A stretch of 64,000 bases of DNA from Cerrena zonata (taxonomy: Eukaryota; Basidiomycota; Agaricomycetes; Polyporales; Cerrenaceae): positions 460,138 to 524,137 of the forward strand of contig JASBNA010000032.1 of the NCBI GenBank assembly GCA_038087015.1. Reading direction: 5' to 3'. Below the pieces are notes generated by a model that was not told where the DNA came from, did no database searches, and was given only the letters and a program-made list of their open reading frames with translations. Within the stretch, counting starts at the first letter, position 1. Every line of letters begins with the position of its first letter. Below are positions 1-10,396 of this stretch, in pieces. A program made the position numbers and the translations under genes.

Positions 1-1162
1 CGTTCATGTCGTCACGGTGTTTGTCAGTAGTAGAGGAGGAGAGAGTCGCTCATACAACAGCTGAACTCTTTATTATACTCATGTTGAATGCTCTATTCTG
101 CTTCGTAGTCAATAAGGAGGCACACCCTTTGTCAATAATATTTCGGGTATACTTTCAATTATGCTAAGTCTGTATATTCAAGCTTGCAGCCTAAATTCGC
201 AGACTCGAGGACGAAGATTTCAAATCTAGACAGAAATAAAGTTCACCATCTCTATTTTGACTCTGGATTGTGAAGGCTTGGGTTGATTCAAGAGGTAAGG
301 TCCTAGGAGCACTGAATACCATATTGCCATATCATTCATCCCGTACGTGAAGCGAAACCGTGAACGTGGCTTGGAGGGCATTGCCTTTTTTGAACCGATT
401 TTGACAAACTTGGCAATATTCGTCAGCAACGCCATTCAGGACCTGACAGGACTTGGCTTACAATCTTCGTTCCTTTTGAGACTCCACATCGAATGTCGTG
501 TCCATTCCGCTACGACCCTCATGGAACGACGGAGAACGGTGGTCCCTGGAGCCTTTCCGATTTTCATGGAACGCCGATAGGTCAAGTGCGCGCTAGTATC
601 TGGTTGTCCTTCTGACGAGATCTTGTCACTGGCGGCCGTACTCGCCGCTCAGTTGACCAGGATGCGTAAGCATTTCTAATCCAAAATGGCCACGTTTTTG
701 TCTACCATGAGGACACTGTTCCCACAGAATTTACCTCCATTCATGATAATCAATAGACACTTAGCTCGAATCGACGATACCATCGGACCAGGAAGATCTT
801 TCCTGCTTCATAAGCATACACGTCCTACACAGCCTCTATATATCTCACAAGATTGGAAGTCGTATGAATTAGATTTGATCAACCTGATCGTCAATGAGGC
901 TTGAGAAAGCACTTAGTAAGTACGCACATTTCAAATTCAGGGGAGGTTTCCATCACTTGGTGGGGTCCTGCTATCAACGCTTGCACTTTACGTTCAAATA
1001 AACGACCGTTCCAATATAACCCTCATACGTGTACGTCTTTACAAAGACATTTTGGTAAGCATTGTTCTCTGTGTGCTTGGTAATGAGGTTGTTGGGCGCA
1101 TCCTCCACCGGGCATCCTCTGTGGGGCTATCGTATATTTGGAATGTGTATCTGGGAGTGAAG
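1..1162. other. Left-edge intergenic region, no supported gene
   Basis: No open frame here joins into a family I recognise. The longest, about 70 codons at 686-904 (+), lacks a recognisable domain and plausible splice partners. The right end is the promoter of the glutathione transferase gene that starts at 1249. Confidence 0.5.
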
Positions 1163-1170
1163 TATAAAAG
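1163..1170 (+). promoter_or_regulatory. TATA box of the GST gene
   Basis: TATAAAAG lies about 80 nt upstream of the GST start codon at 1249. The spacing fits a TATA-driven fungal promoter with a short leader. Inducible expression is common for this enzyme class, but that is inference. Confidence 0.6.
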
Positions 1171-1248
1171 GAGCCCTGAATATATTGCCTAAACAACAGC
1201 CCACCCCACATTAACCTCACAAACTTCCATCGCAACTACACCTTTTCA

Positions 1249-2216
1249 ATGTCTCACGGAAAGCAATTCACCCTCTACTCTCACTACGGGGGACCTAACG
1301 GATGGTAAATGCTGTGTCTATAACTCGAATGATTCAATAACCTGACTTCATTTCAAATCTATAGGAAGGTCGCCCATGTCCTCGATGAGCTCAAGCTCAC
1401 CTACGAGACCGTATACCTCAAGTTCGACAAGCAAGAACAAAAAGGCCCAGAATTTACGAAATTGAACCCTAACGGTCGTATTCCGGCTCTCGTCGACCAT
1501 CATAACAACGACTTCGTCATCTGGTGAGATCAGACGTCACAGACTTACAGAACCGTGTTTGACTCTTATTGCATTGTAGGGAGTCCGATGCCATTATTCT
1601 CTACGTTGCGGACAAGTACGATAAGGAGAAGAGAATTTCGGCCGCGAACGAGGCAGAAAAGTACCAAATCATCCAGTGGCTTTTCTTCCAAGCTTCTGGC
1701 CAGGGGTATGTTTCTCACCTCTCTGGTTCAAGGCATGTGCTAATGCATTATTCGACACAGCCCCTACTACGGACAATTCTTTTGGTTCTTCAAATATCAC
1801 CCCGAGAAGTTCCCATCTGCAATTGACAGGTACAAGGATGAGATCCTCCGAATCTTTGGAGTCTTGGAGAACGTTCTCTCTAAGCAGCAATGGCTCGTTG
1901 GTAACAAGATGACTATCGCCGATTTGTCCTTTGTAGTGTGAGTGCTCGGTTTGCTACACAGTCTTGAGTCCAATCATGCTTAAAACGGTTTGATGATAGC
2001 TGGAATTTCGCAGCCGTTGGTGCTATTAAGGATTACAAGGGGGAGTTTGATCTCGAGAAGGAGTTCCCCAGAATGGCTGCGTGAGTTCATTCAGATGCTA
2101 TTGTCTCTCTTTGGCCACTCTGACACGTACATAACAGGTGGCACGCCAAGCTAGAGGCCCTCCCTTCGGTCAAAAAGGCTATAGATGCACGCACCGCTCT
2201 GGTGAAGCAGCAGTAA
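1249..2216 (+). CDS. Ure2-type glutathione S-transferase
   Basis: Cytosolic glutathione transferase, predicted to conjugate glutathione to electrophiles or reduce peroxides. Six exons (1249-1304, 1365-1523, 1580-1705, 1761-1937, 2000-2080, 2138-2216) give 225 residues, the normal length. The thioredoxin-like N-terminal half reads FTLYSHYGGPNGWKV, then the cis-Pro segment LNPNGRIPALVD and the WESDAIILYVADKY segment that follows the glutathione site. The C-terminal helical half contains ASGQGPYYGQFFWF and NKMTIADLSFV. This is the Ure2p/GstA type common in basidiomycetes. The lengths 56, 159, 126, 177, 91-10=81 and 79 nt keep frame throughout. The start follows a short leader after the TATA box. 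Substrate cannot be read from sequence. Confidence 0.93.
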
Positions 2217-2538
2217 TTACCCTTTGACCTCATAGTAGTTAATGAAGTTAGATTATTTCGTTTAGATGATAGCGAAAATTCTACTTATATGAATGTTGCG
2301 CAGTCAGTATATGTAAGAGGGGGTACAGGATGTTCGAACAACTCTCGAGGTTGTCCGAGTCATGGATCGAAATGGAAATATAGTTTCCCTTTATGGCATG
2401 ATTATTTGTCCTTGTTTGTCAGGAGGTCGCCACAACCAGACGCGTGAAATTGCCTTTGAGCAATTCTTTCTCTCTGATTTACGTTCATTCTTTCAAATTC
2501 TTGCTCTCCTACCAGGAACAAAAACCACAAAACTAATA
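2217..2538. other. Intergenic spacer and probable leader of the next gene
   Basis: Holds the 3' region of the GST gene and the upstream region of the J-like protein. An in-frame ATG at 2362 would extend that protein by 59 residues, but the extension looks like untranslated leader: hydrophobic, unlike the rest, with no recognisable motif. Confidence 0.5.
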
Positions 2539-3240
2539 ATGACAGGTTACTTTGCCTTCCCACCACCCGTCGCGGGTATGTCCAACTCCACTACGCCCCG
2601 TTCTCCCTTAACATCTTCCGCCGTTGGAAACCAATCTTTATCTGCTGAACAACTAATGGCGGATGAATCAAAACCGTCCAAGCAATCAGGGGACGATCCC
2701 CAATCTCCTAATCGTCGGTTGCAGGAGGAACAATACCAAAAAAGGCTGGAGCGAGAACGGCAGGACGTCTGGAAGGCTGAACTCGAGTGGGTCCGTTCCG
2801 GAGGCGTTCTGCGCGATGTTCGCGGTCGTCGCAACAAGGCGCGTACAGAAATCCTCCGAGCAGAAGTTCGTCTTCAAAATGAGGAGAGGGCGATTCTCAC
2901 TCGATGGAATACATACGAAGAGCGCTGGCGCAAACTTCTGACTTCGGATGACCTCGTCTGCTGGATGGATATCCCATGGCCAGTCCAAGACCCACCTGCC
3001 TCCATCGAACAATTAACCCCTGCTGCTATTTCTGACTTTCTCTTTGCGCCCTTGAAAGTCCGAGAAGCATCTGGGACACGGAAGGATAAGCTCAGACAGG
3101 CTCTTCTCCGTTGGCATCCTGATAAATTAGCCATGTTGATATCCCGAGTGGTAGATATGGAGGATGGAATGGTAGTGGAGGGGATCAATGCCGTGTTCAG
3201 GTGTCTTCGTGAACTGCAGGATGTGGACAAGACTCATTGA
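2539..3240 (+). CDS. Coiled-coil protein with C-terminal J-like segment
   Basis: Intronless gene of 233 residues if translation starts at the ATG at 2539; a 292-residue form could start at 2362. The N-terminal 60 residues are Ser/Pro-rich. Residues about 65-140 are highly charged (many E, R, K) and likely helical. Near the C-terminus is LRQALLRWHPDKLAML followed by a helix ending FRCLRELQDV. This HPDK-containing tail resembles the incomplete J domain of NF-kappa-B-inhibitor-like 1 (NFKBIL1) proteins, where it is a nuclear protein without known chaperone activity. I prefer the 2539 start because the upstream extension lacks the compositional style of the rest. Function is otherwise unknown. 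Confidence 0.75.
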   Translation: MTGYFAFPPPVAGMSNSTTPRSPLTSSAVGNQSLSAEQLMADESKPSKQSGDDPQSPNRRLQEEQYQKRLERERQDVWKAELEWVRSGGVLRDVRGRRNKARTEILRAEVRLQNEERAILTRWNTYEERWRKLLTSDDLVCWMDIPWPVQDPPASIEQLTPAAISDFLFAPLKVREASGTRKDKLRQALLRWHPDKLAMLISRVVDMEDGMVVEGINAVFRCLRELQDVDKTH

Positions 3241-3619
3241 TACTATTGGATACTAATTGGATTGGCTGGACTTTTTATTGTCATCGGTGTAATAGTAGTC
3301 TATAGATTGCAACATGGTGTTATTACCCCTGTAGTGGCGTGAATATATCAAGCAATAGCCTTTAGACTTATGAACGGCATGCATACGATCACCCACCCTG
3401 AAATTGAATTTCCCCCAGCCATCTTCAAAATGTTTCACTTACGGTTAGGTCGAAGGGTGTCACACTCACTGCGGTCACAGTCACGGCCCCAGTCAGCACC
3501 GGGAATGTCGGCACAAGCTCTTTCGACTCCTTCATCGGTGTCCACTCTAGCCATCTGCATTTTATTGCCTCTCGTTCCATACCATACCCCAATCAACACT
3601 TCAGTCTGAACAAAACACC
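3241..3619. other. Intergenic spacer, promoter of TOA2
   Basis: Only short overlapping open frames on both strands, none with a recognisable motif. The TOA2 leader occupies the right end. Confidence 0.5.
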
Positions 3620-4217
3620 ATGGCTACCGCATACTATGAATTCTACCGTGGTTCCTCGTACGTATTCTAACAACCCCAGTGGCTCTGGGGTACGAACTTT
3701 TCATGAATTCATACCGACTCAATGATTCTCAAACTCAGGATCGGAATGGCTCTGACCGATTCGTTGGACGAGCTGATTACAAGCGGAGCTATCACGCCTC
3801 AGTTAGCCATGAAAGTTCTGCAACAGGTATGTGTCGTCCGATGTCGTCCAAGAGATAGGATCATATTCATTCAGCCTACATTCGTGTTCCGTAATTCTAA
3901 CGCTGCTGTAGTTTGACAAGTCCTTAGCCGATACTCTCATAAAGCAAGTCAAGACGAAGACGACGCTGAAGGTGTGTACGAATCCTGTCGCCTTGTCAAC
4001 TCTGCCCCCGTATTCTATATTAGAAGGCTGAGATGAACTTTATCTCGGCATCTGTCTATAGGGTCATCTCCATACCTACCGTCTATGTGACGACGTTTGG
4101 ACATTCATTGTCAAGAATGCCTCATTCAAAATGGAGTCGAACGAGGTCGTGACAGTACCCAAAGTCAAAATTGTGGCTTGCAAGAATGGAGATGCAATCG
4201 AGGCTGGAAAGAAATAA
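3620..4217 (+). CDS. TOA2: Transcription initiation factor IIA small (gamma) subunit
   Basis: Nuclear general transcription factor subunit that stabilises TBP on TATA promoters together with the large subunit TOA1. Four exons (3620-3657, 3739-3826, 3912-3971, 4062-4217) give 113 residues, the expected size. The N-terminal helical domain reads [20 protein letters not shown] followed by [20 protein letters not shown]; the C-terminal beta domain includes [19 protein letters not shown] and [18 protein letters not shown]. These are family hallmarks. The first intron splits a Ser codon and all phases agree. The next gene to the right runs the opposite way, so the two are convergent. Confidence 0.96.
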
Positions 4218-4813
4218 AAGGACTCTCCGTCTTGAACCCCCAATTCTCGCATTTCTCGCAGCCTTCATCCATTTATCATTTTCTCTTTCTCTATTTCCCC
4301 CGGTCACCTGTGTACATTTCCTTTTCTCCTAGACCGCCATCCTCTTATAATAGCTGTACTTCTAAATGGACATTTCCCTGTATCTATCTATGTATTTTGC
4401 TGTGATGCAATGAAGCAAGCAAGCTTCCATTTATTATGCCTTGACATGAGATGAGATGCCATGACAGAAGCCGTGCACGAAGTACCCTCGCGGTGTCTTG
4501 CAATTGTAAGCACGAAGATTCGCCATCGACAAACCCTGTCAACACGTGTAGCATACCGAAAATAAGTAAATGTCAGCGTAATACAAGAAATATGTAATAT
4601 ACAGATCAATCCATATGCCAAAAATACAACTTAGGTTTGTTCCAGTACCGACCGGGGCTAACCAAACAGATCTCCCAAACCCTCTTCGTCATAGATAGGG
4701 GTCATACGACGGACTCCGGGGCGTACTGGAGCTGCTTTTGAAAATTTAAAAACCAAAGGCCGGGGGTGACGGCGAAAATTGACCCAAGTCAAAAAAGAAT
4801 CCTATGATTGGAA
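4218..4813. other. Convergent intergenic region
   Basis: 3' regions of TOA2 (+) and the F-box gene (-). Pyrimidine-rich tracts near 4240-4330 fit a 3' untranslated region. No gene seen. Confidence 0.5.
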
Positions 4814-6813
4814 TTATATCAACTGGCGAGCGTACCTGTCATACACAGGTTCAGTACAAATAACTTCCTCTACTCGACCCCTCAACCAATCGATCACATC
4901 TACACCTAACGGTACGCAGTCGTGAACTTCTAGATGGCGGAGCTTGACTGGAGCCTCGCCGGCGAAAGGGATAGCGAATCCTCCTCCGGCATGGTCTGGG
5001 TTCCGTACGTCGATCATACGAACTAGTTTTGACGCCCCATTCGAATGTGCATGGCAGGCTCGCATGCCGAGTCTGGTGAGTTTGGGGCAGATCCAATGAT
5101 CATCTTCGTCTGGATTGCTCAACGCCATGAGCAGCGACTCGAAAGGTGTTCCACCAACATTGAGTGTTTGAGCGTATGGATACTTTGGAGAAAGTTCCAT
5201 GAAGCAATAGAAGAACCTGCTCCATAGTAGAGCCCTGTACCAATATTGGCAGAAGTGTAGGAGAGTGAGAGAAGAGAGAGTGGAGGATTCTCGGAACGCG
5301 CTAGAAGGGATGTGAGTGAGTCTTCTATAGGATCTCGTGTATCGATGTCGATAGTAATGAATTCGAGAGCGGGGAGAATTAGTGTATCAAGCACCGCGAC
5401 GAGATTGAAATGTCCGCCGATCGTTAGAGACTTCAGGTTCGCCAACTTTCTCGGAGATAGCGGGATGACGGCGGAATGAACGGAAGAGAAATACAATGAG
5501 AGCGTCTCCAAAGATGTGCAGCGGGAAATGATATGCAAGATGCGGTCATTGTTGATGTAAACACTGGGGATAGACCGGAGATTTAGATGGTGAAGATTTT
5601 GCAGCATAGGAGTCGACCACTTGAATGGGACATGCTGCAAGGTGACCGAACGCAGAGCTTGCAGCTGATATGGGCTGTCTGGGCGTGCGCAAGGCAGCCA
5701 AGACCATTCGTGATTCATATGCGGGGAAGATAACCCTTCCGCACACGATACTTCAAACTCTCGCAAGAGAGGTGCATCGCCTGCAAAGGAAGTTAGACCA
5801 GTCAGCTGTCAAGCCCTATTCGATATTCAACTCGGAGGTATTAGCGGAGACGTACCAAGTATGGACTTTAGCGCCTGTATGGAAGGAAAGTGCTTGTCGA
5901 ACCTGAACATGAACCGCTCCCAGCGGTGCATATGCTCAACCAGGTAGTAGAAAGCAATGTATCCCCAGTGCGTGCTCGATCTTGTCCTACTCGTTTGCGC
6001 CGCATTGTCACGAGAGCGCTCAGATCCGACTATAGGCAGAGGGAGGGGGTCGGTTTGAACGTTAACAGGTACTGCTATATGTCCAGCTAGTAAATGGAAT
6101 GTACAATCAGACTTTACTCTAGTTGCTTACCAGCTTGAACCGATGCGTAAGGTATGACGGGAATATTTACGCCTGGTGTAGGGGGAGTTGTGATGGCAGG
6201 TATCCAATGTTCGTCGGCAAGTAAGACAGTATTGACAGGAGACCGCCGTGAGCAACGGGAGCGATTATTAATGGCGGAAGGGGGGCTATGGAGGAATATT
6301 TCTATGTCCAACGGAATCTGGCTACCTGACCGTTCAAGCCATAGGCGTACGGTGTCCGCAGGTGTTTCCAGGGATGTGACCAAACGAATCTAGGATTATT
6401 TCTTCAGTACGGCTCATACATGTTAATAATAATAAACGCACCTTGGACCAAAGCCGCGGCATGGAAAGCGCCACTCTCCGCCATATTGAGCATACGGAAG
6501 AGAGCACCCACGCACAGCACGGATAATCCTCAAAGTTGAACAAAAATATCTCCTGTAATAATTCCCGTGGTAGTCGGCGCAGGGGCGACAGGTAGGCAAG
6601 CGTATGTTCTACACGCTGTTCTAATTCTGATTTCTCGTTCTCCATTAAACGAATCGTACATCTTGACTCTCGGACGAGCCTTGCAAGTTTCTCTTCCGCC
6701 TCCTGGATGTCGTCCGTCAACTTCTTCACCCGTTTCCTGCTAGATTCCAGTTCCCTTTTCGCATCCTCCAGACTTGAGGTTGTCGATGGATCTAGAAAGT
6801 GTAGAGTATACAT
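4814..6813 (-). CDS. F-box protein with leucine-rich C-terminus (frame broken by 1 nt)
   Basis: Predicted SCF ubiquitin-ligase substrate adaptor of the expanded mushroom F-box family. Exons 6813-6442, 6389-6131, 6086-5856 and 5780-4814. Residues about 12-65 form a charged coiled coil; the F-box follows (LRRLPRELLQEIFLFNF to MPRLWSKIRLV). The middle carries HRWERFMFRFDKHFPSIQAL, a segment typical of these proteins, then leucine-rich repeats. The summed exon length is 1829 nt, one short of a multiple of three. In the last exon the protein runs to QSIHTLK in one frame and continues at TLNVGGTPFESLLMALS in another. The switch falls at the T-run 5167-5169 (A-run on the coding strand). One more base there would give about 609 residues. 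Sequencing error or a recent pseudogene are both possible. Confidence 0.82.
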
Positions 6814-7673
6814 GGAGGGGGAAAGTGAGGGGGATTGAAGCTGTGTGCTTTAATTTAAGGAGGTCTGGCTGTAACCTTTCCCGTATGGGGCAGGGGATCT
6901 GAGATCTCGTAAATGATTCTTCCCCGAGTGAATGTTAGGCTAGCTCAGTAGTGGACGTGGACTCTTGCAATCGTTTGCTGTCGGCCACACAAGATGTCGA
7001 TGGGAACCTGGAGAAAAGAAAGGGGCCAGGACGCCAGGGGTAGTGTATAGTATAAGGTTTGGGCATCACACAGCATTTGCTCCCGACACCTGTCACTGAG
7101 CATCGCCAAACTGAATAAACAACACCCCGATACAAGGTTTTGGAGTGACAATGGAAGGTGAGAAGTACAGACAGTTACCAAATACTTCAACTGTCGTCCT
7201 GGTCAGTACACAGCAAAACTCTACATAGGACAGAGAAGAATATGAAATTAAATGACAATGCAAAGTCTGAATCTATGCCGTGCGGGGCCAGTTGCAAGGT
7301 GCCGGTAAGGCTTCGCGTTATGATAGAAGCAACCTCGCTCGTTCTAGAGCAAAAGACATATATGAATGGAGCCGATGGAGACTGTTCATTCCTAAATTCC
7401 ATAGGTACATGCAAATAGTATACATTAGGTGGGCGCGCATAGTAAAAAAGAGGTATTCCAATAGTGAGGAAAAATACACGTTGAGTCGTTGAATCGTTAG
7501 GGGTGGATGCAAGATGGTCCGAATGATGAGTGACCCAGAATTTAGAAACCGTGGATGATCAAGAGTGAGACTGGACTTGAGAACTTGAGAGGAGGGAAAA
7601 GAAAACATAAGCCCAACAAATGCAAGAAAATCAAAAAATGAACGAAAATGCAAAACACCAACACGTCAGTTGC
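6814..7673. other. Intergenic region
   Basis: Upstream of the F-box gene and downstream of the APH-like gene. Short open frames on both strands show no domain and no convincing splice chain. Nothing further seen. Confidence 0.5.
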
Positions 7674-10396
7674 CTATGCAACTTTCACCTCCTCTTCGTG
7701 ATCGCCCTTCCATTTTCGTCCCAATTCGACTCGTCCCTCGGCATCGCCATTGACTGTAAGCCAAGCTTCGAGTCGTCGGCCTAATTCGCCTCCACGTCCA
7801 CCACAGTAATCACCAGTTGCATTTAGCAATTTCTCTTTTTCCTTTTCCGCGGCGACCACCTTGGCCACTAGCGGAACTTTTGGCTTTCCAACGGGTCGAC
7901 CGCTAGTAGCTTCGCCTTCACTCTCCGAGCCAGTCAAAGTGGGCGAGGCGTCTGTGCGGGGACTATCGTCAGTTGCGACCTGTGTCTCCGCGTCTAGGGT
8001 ATCAGTGTCCTCGGTCGTATCACCCTCCCAGCTCTTGAACCACTCGTCTTCCTGGTCTTCGGGTCCCAAGATGCTCTCTACGAGACCCTCCTCCCATCCA
8101 TCCCACTCGATAGCTCGATGAGCCATACGTAACCGGACACCAGCAGCTTCGTGGTATAACCATTCATGGGCTACAGCAGCAAGGTCTCGAATTTCGTTGT
8201 TTACGATGATGCGGTCTGGTCGCTTTGCGAGCTTCTCGACTGTCGCTCGGAAAAGCTTCGCTGTGAAAGGGCTTGTTTGGAGAAGTGCAGGGACGTGCGC
8301 CGATGCCCATAATGGCCGAGTCGTGGTGGATTCCCAATCGATGATACACGTCTAAGAGAAGAGTTTCAGGTTAGTGTATGATAAAGGGAAACTTCCTGGT
8401 GAGGCGACCTACGATCTTTGTAACATCATTCTCGTCAACGAACACGTTTTCAAGACTGAGATCATGGCAGTCCAGTGCGAACCCTTCATTACCACCTCCG
8501 CTATCCTCATGTAACGCCGAGTGAAGACGTTCCATCAGTTTCACAAACCGCGTCATTTCCTCCTTCACCTTCTCCTCTCGTTGCTTCAGATGCGCAACCA
8601 GGAAAGTCGTCCTCTGCATCCGCCTATAGTCCCGATACATCGAATGCCCAGGACCCTCCCACTCCTCTTCACTCTCTTCCCAATCATACTCGTCACTATT
8701 ATCACTCTCGTCACCGGGAACCGCTTCCATATGATGATGCCTCGACGAGTGGATCTCATCAGGATCAAGATGCAATCTATGTGGCGCCGCTTTCCCCTCA
8801 TTTTCCAGCACGACTCCGGTCATCTCGCGTTGAACACACGCCTTGAAGTATTCATGAGTAGACGACCAAGGCCCTCTGTTAATTTCATCAGGGTGTTTTA
8901 GGTCACCACGTCCTGATCCAAAGAATGGCCAAGAGATGATAGGCCCGATGTGAAATTCAGATTGGAGTCGCTTGAACGTGTGCTGAGTGGGGACGGGTGT
9001 GAGGGCAACCGAGCGAGGAAAGTGGTGAGTAGCCTTTGGCGTTGGGACTGCGGAAGTGGAGTCATACGCAGAGTCAGGGTCGGATCCTGTATACAGTGAC
9101 CCAATCTTGGGAAATCTATGCGCATACAGAGGGATGACTAGCATCGCAAGGTTTTCCATGAACGCCATGAGTTCGCTATGCGACATGGAGTGGAATACCG
9201 TATTGATGGGGACACCAGATGCCTGTCAAAAAAGAAATAACTTTATGAGCGATCACGTGTCATAAACACATTTTGGGTAGAAGGGGAATCTCGTAACCGT
9301 TTCTAATCCTCGTAGTTCCGGACATGTCGTTCTGGGCGTCGCGATTAGTTCACGATGGGAGAAAGGCGGAGGAAATCGCAGGACGGAACAAACAAGGAAG
9401 TAGAAAAGAATAGAACATGAGAATCGGTGATGCGTCTATGCATCCGGAGATACCCAGAGTAGACGGAACTATCACGAGATGAAGTCCCGCAATAGTCGTA
9501 GTGGGGCAAAATACGCAAAAGCACCCCAGAGCAACAGCAGGACTAGGCACATAGCCCTGTAGAAGGCGGCAATCCGTCATGATATGGAAAAGCAATGAAA
9601 ATCGGAAATGCAGTTCCAACCCTGAGAGTATTTGGGTGCTTTCCTGAGCTATAGCATCACAGCTGTCCATTATTATGACGGGGAAGGAGAGGATCGGGAT
9701 GGACAAAGAGGAATTCCCCACAAAAATCACGTGGAATGACGCCAATCTGAAATAGCGGACGGAGTGAGGGGGATAGGAACAAAGAAATTACCTTAGACAT
9801 GATGATGAATTCACCGCCTAGTCGATTATACGGGTTAGAGTCATAGTGATACACAGTGGGAACGGGGATGTTCGTTCGTTCGCGAAGATAACGCATAGTG
9901 GCGACTTCTGATTCCGTCTTGAGGTGAGGCATGAAGCGACGAGCTACACGAGCTACCACTTCTTGGCCATCTACCAATGTAATGAGGTAACCCTATGAAG
10001 CGATGAGCGACTTGCAAATGTGTATAACGTGATAAGTCTCACCTTATGGAACGTTCCTTGAAGTATGGCTCGATTATTGAGTGCGGATAAAAATATAGGG
10101 CGTTTGTACGTACCTGCGCCGAGGAACTTTACTCGAGCCACCGCCGCCCCCATTTTCTCGTGGACGATGTCCTTGAGCAACTTTCGGTCTACCTGGAAGG
10201 GTGGTGTGTCTCGCAAAGTGGCGTCTGCCTTTGCTTCAAGTTTCCGGTCTGCATGTTCAGCATCCCAGTTCCATTGAAGACGAGGCTGCGAAGTTTGCGT
10301 CATGGTAGGGGTCAAAGAGGGTCTGTGCAGTTTCTCTGCTGGTTCCATCTTATGTACAGATCCGTTCAGGACCTGAGTAGCATTATCTCTGCGCAT
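7674..10396 (-). CDS. APH-fold protein, AIM9-like (mitochondrial kinase-like)
   Basis: Protein of the aminoglycoside-phosphotransferase fold, resembling fungal AIM9 proteins, which are mitochondrial and of unknown substrate. Exons 10396-10114, 10056-10043 (14 nt), 9992-9792, 9222-8413, 8351-7674, all in phase, 661 residues. The nucleotide-binding N-lobe has KFLGAGTFHKGYLITLVDG and the Lys-region VVARVARRFMP with Glu in KTESEVATMRYL. The catalytic loop is CHDLSLENV (HxDxxxxN form, residues about 418-426) and the metal-binding Asp lies in TCIIDWES at the next exon start. An acidic insert (DNSDEYDWEESEEEWEG) sits in the C-lobe. The 5' end is uncertain. In-frame sequence continues upstream to about 10490, where an acceptor could join an upstream exon 10749-10568 with matching phase. 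That would supply a basic, hydrophobic, presequence-like start. Confidence 0.8.

Noticed and set aside
9350..9745. 131-codon minus-strand frame inside the long AIM9-like intron
   Set aside because: No domain; composition hydrophobic by chance. Treated as intron.
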